64,000 nt of DNA from Neorhizobium galegae (GTDB taxonomy: Bacteria > Pseudomonadota > Alphaproteobacteria > Rhizobiales > Rhizobiaceae), in assembly GCF_017877135.1 (NCBI RefSeq), contig NZ_JAGIPH010000002.1:124001-188000 (forward strand), in the 5' to 3' direction. Below the pieces are notes generated by a model. The model made no database searches. It saw only the letters and a list, made by a program, of their open reading frames with translations, and had not been told where the DNA came from. The position numbers were made by a program, and so were the translations under genes. This document shows positions 60,650-64,000 of this stretch, piece by piece. Numbering within the stretch: position 1 is the stretch's first letter; the number at the start of each line of letters is the position of its first letter.

Positions 60650-61727
60650 CGTCGCCCTGGCGGAAGACGCCAACCAGTTCGAACCTCAGCCCGTCCGGGT
60701 CGTAGATCGTCGCGCCGGTTCCGGAAAAATAGTTGGCGACGATCTGGTCGGTGAGGCGCGAGCCGAAGCCGCGGCGCGTCGGGGCGGAAACCGGCGGTCC
60801 ACCTCTTTCGTGCCAGGTAAAGCGAAAGGCATTGTCCGCCCCGGCCGACCAGATGATATCGATGGTTCCGCTGCCATTGGACAGCGCGCCATATTTCAGC
60901 GCATTGGTGGCAAGTTCATAGACGGCAAGAGACAGGCCAACAGCTTGCTGCGGCGAAACGCGAACGTCCGGACCGGAGATGCGGACGCGTGCGGGATCAT
61001 CCACATGGGCTGCCATGCTTTCCGTCACGATCGCCTCGATCAGCGCATCGTTTTCCGACTGGTGAATGAGGCTTTGGGCCTTGCCAAGCGCTGCAACACG
61101 GTTTCCAAGCGTCAGGCGCGCTTCTTCCAGCGTCTGGGCATGGCGCATGGTGGCGCTGACAACGGCGGTAGTGACAGCCATGGTGTTCTTGACCCGATGC
61201 ACCAGTTCCCGCCGCAGCATTTCCTGCTCACGCTGGCTCTTGACGAGGGGCGTTGTGTCGACGGCGACATTGATCAGGCCGCGCACCATGCCCTCGTCAT
61301 CGTAAAGCGGGCTATAGGAAAAGGTCCAGAAGGTTTCCTCCGGATAGCCGTTGCGCGTCATGATGAGGCGCATGTTTTCGACAAAGGTGCTCTTGCCCGA
61401 CAGTGCCTGATCCACCAGCGGTTTTACGTCGTCCCAGACGTCGGACCAGATGATGTGGAACGGTTGCCCAAGGGCGCCCGCCTCCTTCGCGCCGAGAAAC
61501 GGCCGATAGGCATCGTTATAAAGCATGTTGAGGTCGGGCCCCCAGAAAAGGCAGATCGAATGCCCCTGCTGGACCATCATCTGCAAGATGGCGCGCAGCG
61601 ACGAGGGCCAGGTGTCGATGTCACCGAGCCCCGTGCGGGACCAGTCGAACAGGCGGATCGCCTGTCCCATCTGGCCGCCGTCTTTCGGGAATTCCTTCAC
61701 TGCGTCTTGTCTCCGACCGCATTTCAT
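60642..61727 (-). CDS. HWE-family histidine kinase with PAS domain
   Basis: 361 residues. One PAS-like domain (FWGPDLNMLYNDAYRPFLGAK, ETFWTFSYSPLYDDEG) and an HWE kinase core: phosphorylated His177 in RRELVHRVKN, N-box YELATNALKYGAL and the WxE motif FTWHERGGPP. HWE kinases are abundant in Rhizobiales and usually soluble. It sits between xdhB and xdhC in the same orientation with short or overlapping junctions, so it is probably co-transcribed with them. No receiver is adjacent. Confidence 0.9.
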   Translation of the reverse strand: MKCGRRQDAVKEFPKDGGQMGQAIRLFDWSRTGLGDIDTWPSSLRAILQMMVQQGHSICLFWGPDLNMLYNDAYRPFLGAKEAGALGQPFHIIWSDVWDDVKPLVDQALSGKSTFVENMRLIMTRNGYPEETFWTFSYSPLYDDEGMVRGLINVAVDTTPLVKSQREQEMLRRELVHRVKNTMAVTTAVVSATMRHAQTLEEARLTLGNRVAALGKAQSLIHQSENDALIEAIVTESMAAHVDDPARVRISGPDVRVSPQQAVGLSLAVYELATNALKYGALSNGSGTIDIIWSAGADNAFRFTWHERGGPPVSAPTRRGFGSRLTDQIVANYFSGTGATIYDPDGLRFELVGVFRQGDDV

Positions 61728-61790
61728 AGGGTTTCAACCTTATCGATCGCAACCGGTGTCCGATAGGGCGCATGTGCGGCCGGGTGAGGG

Positions 61791-64000
61791 TTATAATGCT
61801 TTCAGTCTCTCCACCGCCATCAGCACGCGTTCGGGCGTCGCCGGTGCATCGAGCCGCGGGCAGACGGTGTAATCGGCGATGGAAGCCACCGCCATGGAAA
61901 TCGCCTCCAGCACCGAAATCGCCAGCATGAAGGGCGGCTCGCCGACAGCCTTGGAGCGGCCGATGGTGGGCTCGCGGTTTTCCGACCATTCGGCCAGCTT
62001 CACGTTGAAAATCTTGGGCCGGTCGGAGGCAAGCGGGATCTTGTAGGTGGAGGGGGCATGCGTGCGAAGCCTGCCCTTGCCATCCCACCACAATTCCTCC
62101 GTCGTCAGCCAGCCCATGCCCTGCACGAAGGCGCCTTCCACCTGCCCGATGTCGATGATCGGGTTCAGCGAGCGGCCGACATCATGCAGGATGTCGGTGC
62201 GCTCCACCATGTATTCGCCCGTCAGCGTGTCGATGGAAACTTCCGAGCAGGCGGCGCCATAGGCGTAGTAATAGAAGGGGCGGCCGCGGCCGGCGGCGCG
62301 ATCCCAGTGGATTTTCGGCGTCTTGTAGAAACCGGCGGCAGACAGTTGCACGCGGTCGAAATAGGCGGCCTTCACCAGTGCGTCGAAGGAGATCGTGTCG
62401 GTGCCGACGCGCACCCGGTTGGGCAGGAATTCCACATCGGTTGCCGTCACTTGCCATTTGCGGCAGGCGAACTCGACGAGCCTCTCGCGGATCTGGCGTG
62501 CGGCATCATAGGCGGCCATGCCGTTGAGGTCCGAGCCGGAGGAAGCGGCGGTGGCAGAGGTGTTCGGCACCTTGCCGGTCGTCGTCGCGGTGATCTTCAC
62601 CCGCTCGATATCGACATTGAAGGCATCCGCCACCACCTGCGCCACCTTGGTATAGAGGCCCTGGCCCATCTCGGTGCCGCCGTGGTTCAGATGGATCGAG
62701 CCATCGGAATAGACATGCACGAGGGCCCCCGCCTGGTTGAAGGCGGTCATGGTGAAGGATATGCCGAATTTGACCGGGGTGAGCGCAATGCCCTTGCGGA
62801 TGACCGGGCTGTTCCTGTTGAAATCGATGATCGCCTGGCGGCGCGCGCGGTAGTCGCTGGAGGCTTCCAGTTCCTCCACCACGCGCAGGATTACATTGTC
62901 CTCCACTTCCTGGTGATAGGGGGTGAGCGTGCGGCCGGACCCCGTCTCGCCATAGAAATTCAGCTTGCGCACGTCGAGCGGGTCCTTTCCCACCGCATAG
63001 GCGATTTCCTCGATGAAGCGCTCGCCGCCGAGCAGACCCTGCGGCCCGCCGAACCCGCGAAAGGCGGTGTTGGAGCAGGTATGCGTTTTCAGCGGCTGCG
63101 AGGTCAGGTGCACATGCGGATAGAAATAGCTCGAATCGGCATGAAACAGCGCGCGGTCGGTGACGGGGCCGGACAGATCCGAGGAAAAGCCGCAGCGCGC
63201 CGCAAAGGTCGCATCCACCGCATGGATGCGGCCTTCCTCGTCGAAGGCCAGATCGTAATCGACGCGGAAATCATGGCGCTTGCCGGTGACGGCCATGTCC
63301 TCGTCGCGGTCGGGGCGAAATTTGACGGCGCGGTTCAGCTTCTTGGCGGCAACGGCGGCGAGGCAGGCAAAATGGTTGCCCTGCGTTTCCTTGCCGCCGA
63401 ACCCGCCGCCCATGCGCCGCGTGTTGACGGTCACGGCATGGTTTGCGCAGGCCAGCACATGCGCCACCATATGCTGCACCTCGGTCGGATGCTGGGTGGA
63501 GGACCAGACTGTGACATCCTCGTCTTCGCCGGGAATGGCAAGCGCGATCTGGCCTTCGAGGTAGAAATGCTCCTGCCCGCCGATCACCATGCGGTTCTGG
63601 ATGCGAAGCGGCGGCCGGTTGATTTCGGTCTCCGGCTCGCCGCGCTTCAGCGTCATGGGCGAGACGACCATCGGCGCACCATTGGCAAGCGCGCCTTCGA
63701 TATCGGTCCAGTGGGGCAGGTCGCGGTAGTCGATCCTGGCAAGCCGTGCTGCCCGGCGCGCCGCATCGCGGCTTTCGCCGATCACGACGAAGATCGGCTG
63801 GCCGTGGAACTCGATTCTGTCCGTTGCCAGCAGCGGTTCGTCATGGCTGCCGTTGGAGGAGACGTCGTTGACCCCCGGAATGTCGTCTGCCGTCAGCACC
63901 GCCACCACGCCGGGGGCGGAGCGCACGGCCGACAAATCGATGGACAGGATTTCGGCATGCGCCCGGTCCGCCATGCCAAGGGCTGCATGCAGCGTGCCGG
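61791..64000 (-). CDS. xdhB: Xanthine dehydrogenase molybdopterin subunit XdhB (5' end missing)
   Basis: 736 residues visible; the frame is open to the window edge and about 40 N-terminal residues are missing. Molybdopterin-binding motifs HPTEVQHMVAHVLA, GGGFGGKETQGN, RGFGGPQGLLGGE and GGTEMGQGLYTKVAQVVA are intact. The catalytic glutamate in KAVGEPPFML (codon 61938-61940) is conserved. It oxidises hypoxanthine/xanthine to urate together with the FAD/FeS subunit XdhA, expected beyond the right edge. Confidence 0.97.
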   Translation of the reverse strand, partial: GTLHAALGMADRAHAEILSIDLSAVRSAPGVVAVLTADDIPGVNDVSSNGSHDEPLLATDRIEFHGQPIFVVIGESRDAARRAARLARIDYRDLPHWTDIEGALANGAPMVVSPMTLKRGEPETEINRPPLRIQNRMVIGGQEHFYLEGQIALAIPGEDEDVTVWSSTQHPTEVQHMVAHVLACANHAVTVNTRRMGGGFGGKETQGNHFACLAAVAAKKLNRAVKFRPDRDEDMAVTGKRHDFRVDYDLAFDEEGRIHAVDATFAARCGFSSDLSGPVTDRALFHADSSYFYPHVHLTSQPLKTHTCSNTAFRGFGGPQGLLGGERFIEEIAYAVGKDPLDVRKLNFYGETGSGRTLTPYHQEVEDNVILRVVEELEASSDYRARRQAIIDFNRNSPVIRKGIALTPVKFGISFTMTAFNQAGALVHVYSDGSIHLNHGGTEMGQGLYTKVAQVVADAFNVDIERVKITATTTGKVPNTSATAASSGSDLNGMAAYDAARQIRERLVEFACRKWQVTATDVEFLPNRVRVGTDTISFDALVKAAYFDRVQLSAAGFYKTPKIHWDRAAGRGRPFYYYAYGAACSEVSIDTLTGEYMVERTDILHDVGRSLNPIIDIGQVEGAFVQGMGWLTTEELWWDGKGRLRTHAPSTYKIPLASDRPKIFNVKLAEWSENREPTIGRSKAVGEPPFMLAISVLEAISMAVASIADYTVCPRLDAPATPERVLMAVERLKAL

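Overview
The window reads as chromosomal DNA of an alphaproteobacterium of the Rhizobiaceae (Rhizobium/Agrobacterium/Ensifer type). GC is high and genes are tightly packed with many ATGA start/stop overlaps. Supporting traits are a urease operon carrying small extra ORFs, a RutR-preTA-hydantoinase-ABC pyrimidine cluster, an FeS-type (6-4) photolyase with the cysteine spacing of Agrobacterium PhrB, DUF1127-like small proteins, an HWE kinase, and G/C-rich palindromic repeats of rhizobial type. No phage, IS element, integrase or CRISPR was seen. The species is not identified.

Layout: (1) 1-8.1 kb, urease: ureD (5' end missing), ureA, DUF1272, ureB, an LprI-like protein, ureC, an AAC(6')-like acetyltransferase, a small coiled-coil gene with an in-frame stop, DUF2459, a peroxiredoxin, ureE, ureF, ureG. 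(2) 8.1-14.4 kb: a metallo-beta-lactamase-fold hydrolase, a Crp/Fnr regulator with an FNR-type box, and an RND efflux pump. (3) 14.6-27.1 kb, pyrimidine catabolism: ABC transporter, dihydropyrimidinase, M20 carbamoyl-amidase, rutR and preTA, with two RutR-like operators. This stretch is interrupted by a DUF559 gene, two 190-bp repeats and a vapBC module. (4) 27.2-34.8 kb: DUF2325 pair, photolyase with SDR, convergent DUF2256/renalase-like/DUF3429 operon, TetR with MFS pump, tRNA-Arg(CCG). (5) 35-42 kb: J-domain-like protein, transglutaminase/alpha-E/ATP-grasp operon, DEAD-box helicase, glycine-zipper protein. (6) 42-48.5 kb: large hybrid histidine kinase, divergent split-MnmC genes, DUF1045. 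(7) 48.6-64 kb, purine catabolism: puuE, uraD, a HEPN/MNT pair, allA, uraH, phosphoesterase, alpha-hydroxy-acid dehydrogenase, Phd/RelE pair, guaD, puuD, two paralogous LysR genes each with a divergent small ORF, xdhC, an HWE kinase and xdhB (5' end missing).

Together these genes describe nucleobase nitrogen salvage. Guanine goes to xanthine (GuaD), urate (Xdh), 5-hydroxyisourate (PuuD), then through UraH and UraD to allantoin and by PuuE to allantoate. AllA releases urea from ureidoglycolate, and urease turns urea into ammonia. PreTA, dihydropyrimidinase and the carbamoyl-amidase do the parallel job for uracil and thymine. The allantoate-to-ureidoglycolate step has no clear gene here. Function calls rest on motif and family recognition from the translations; no database search was run.
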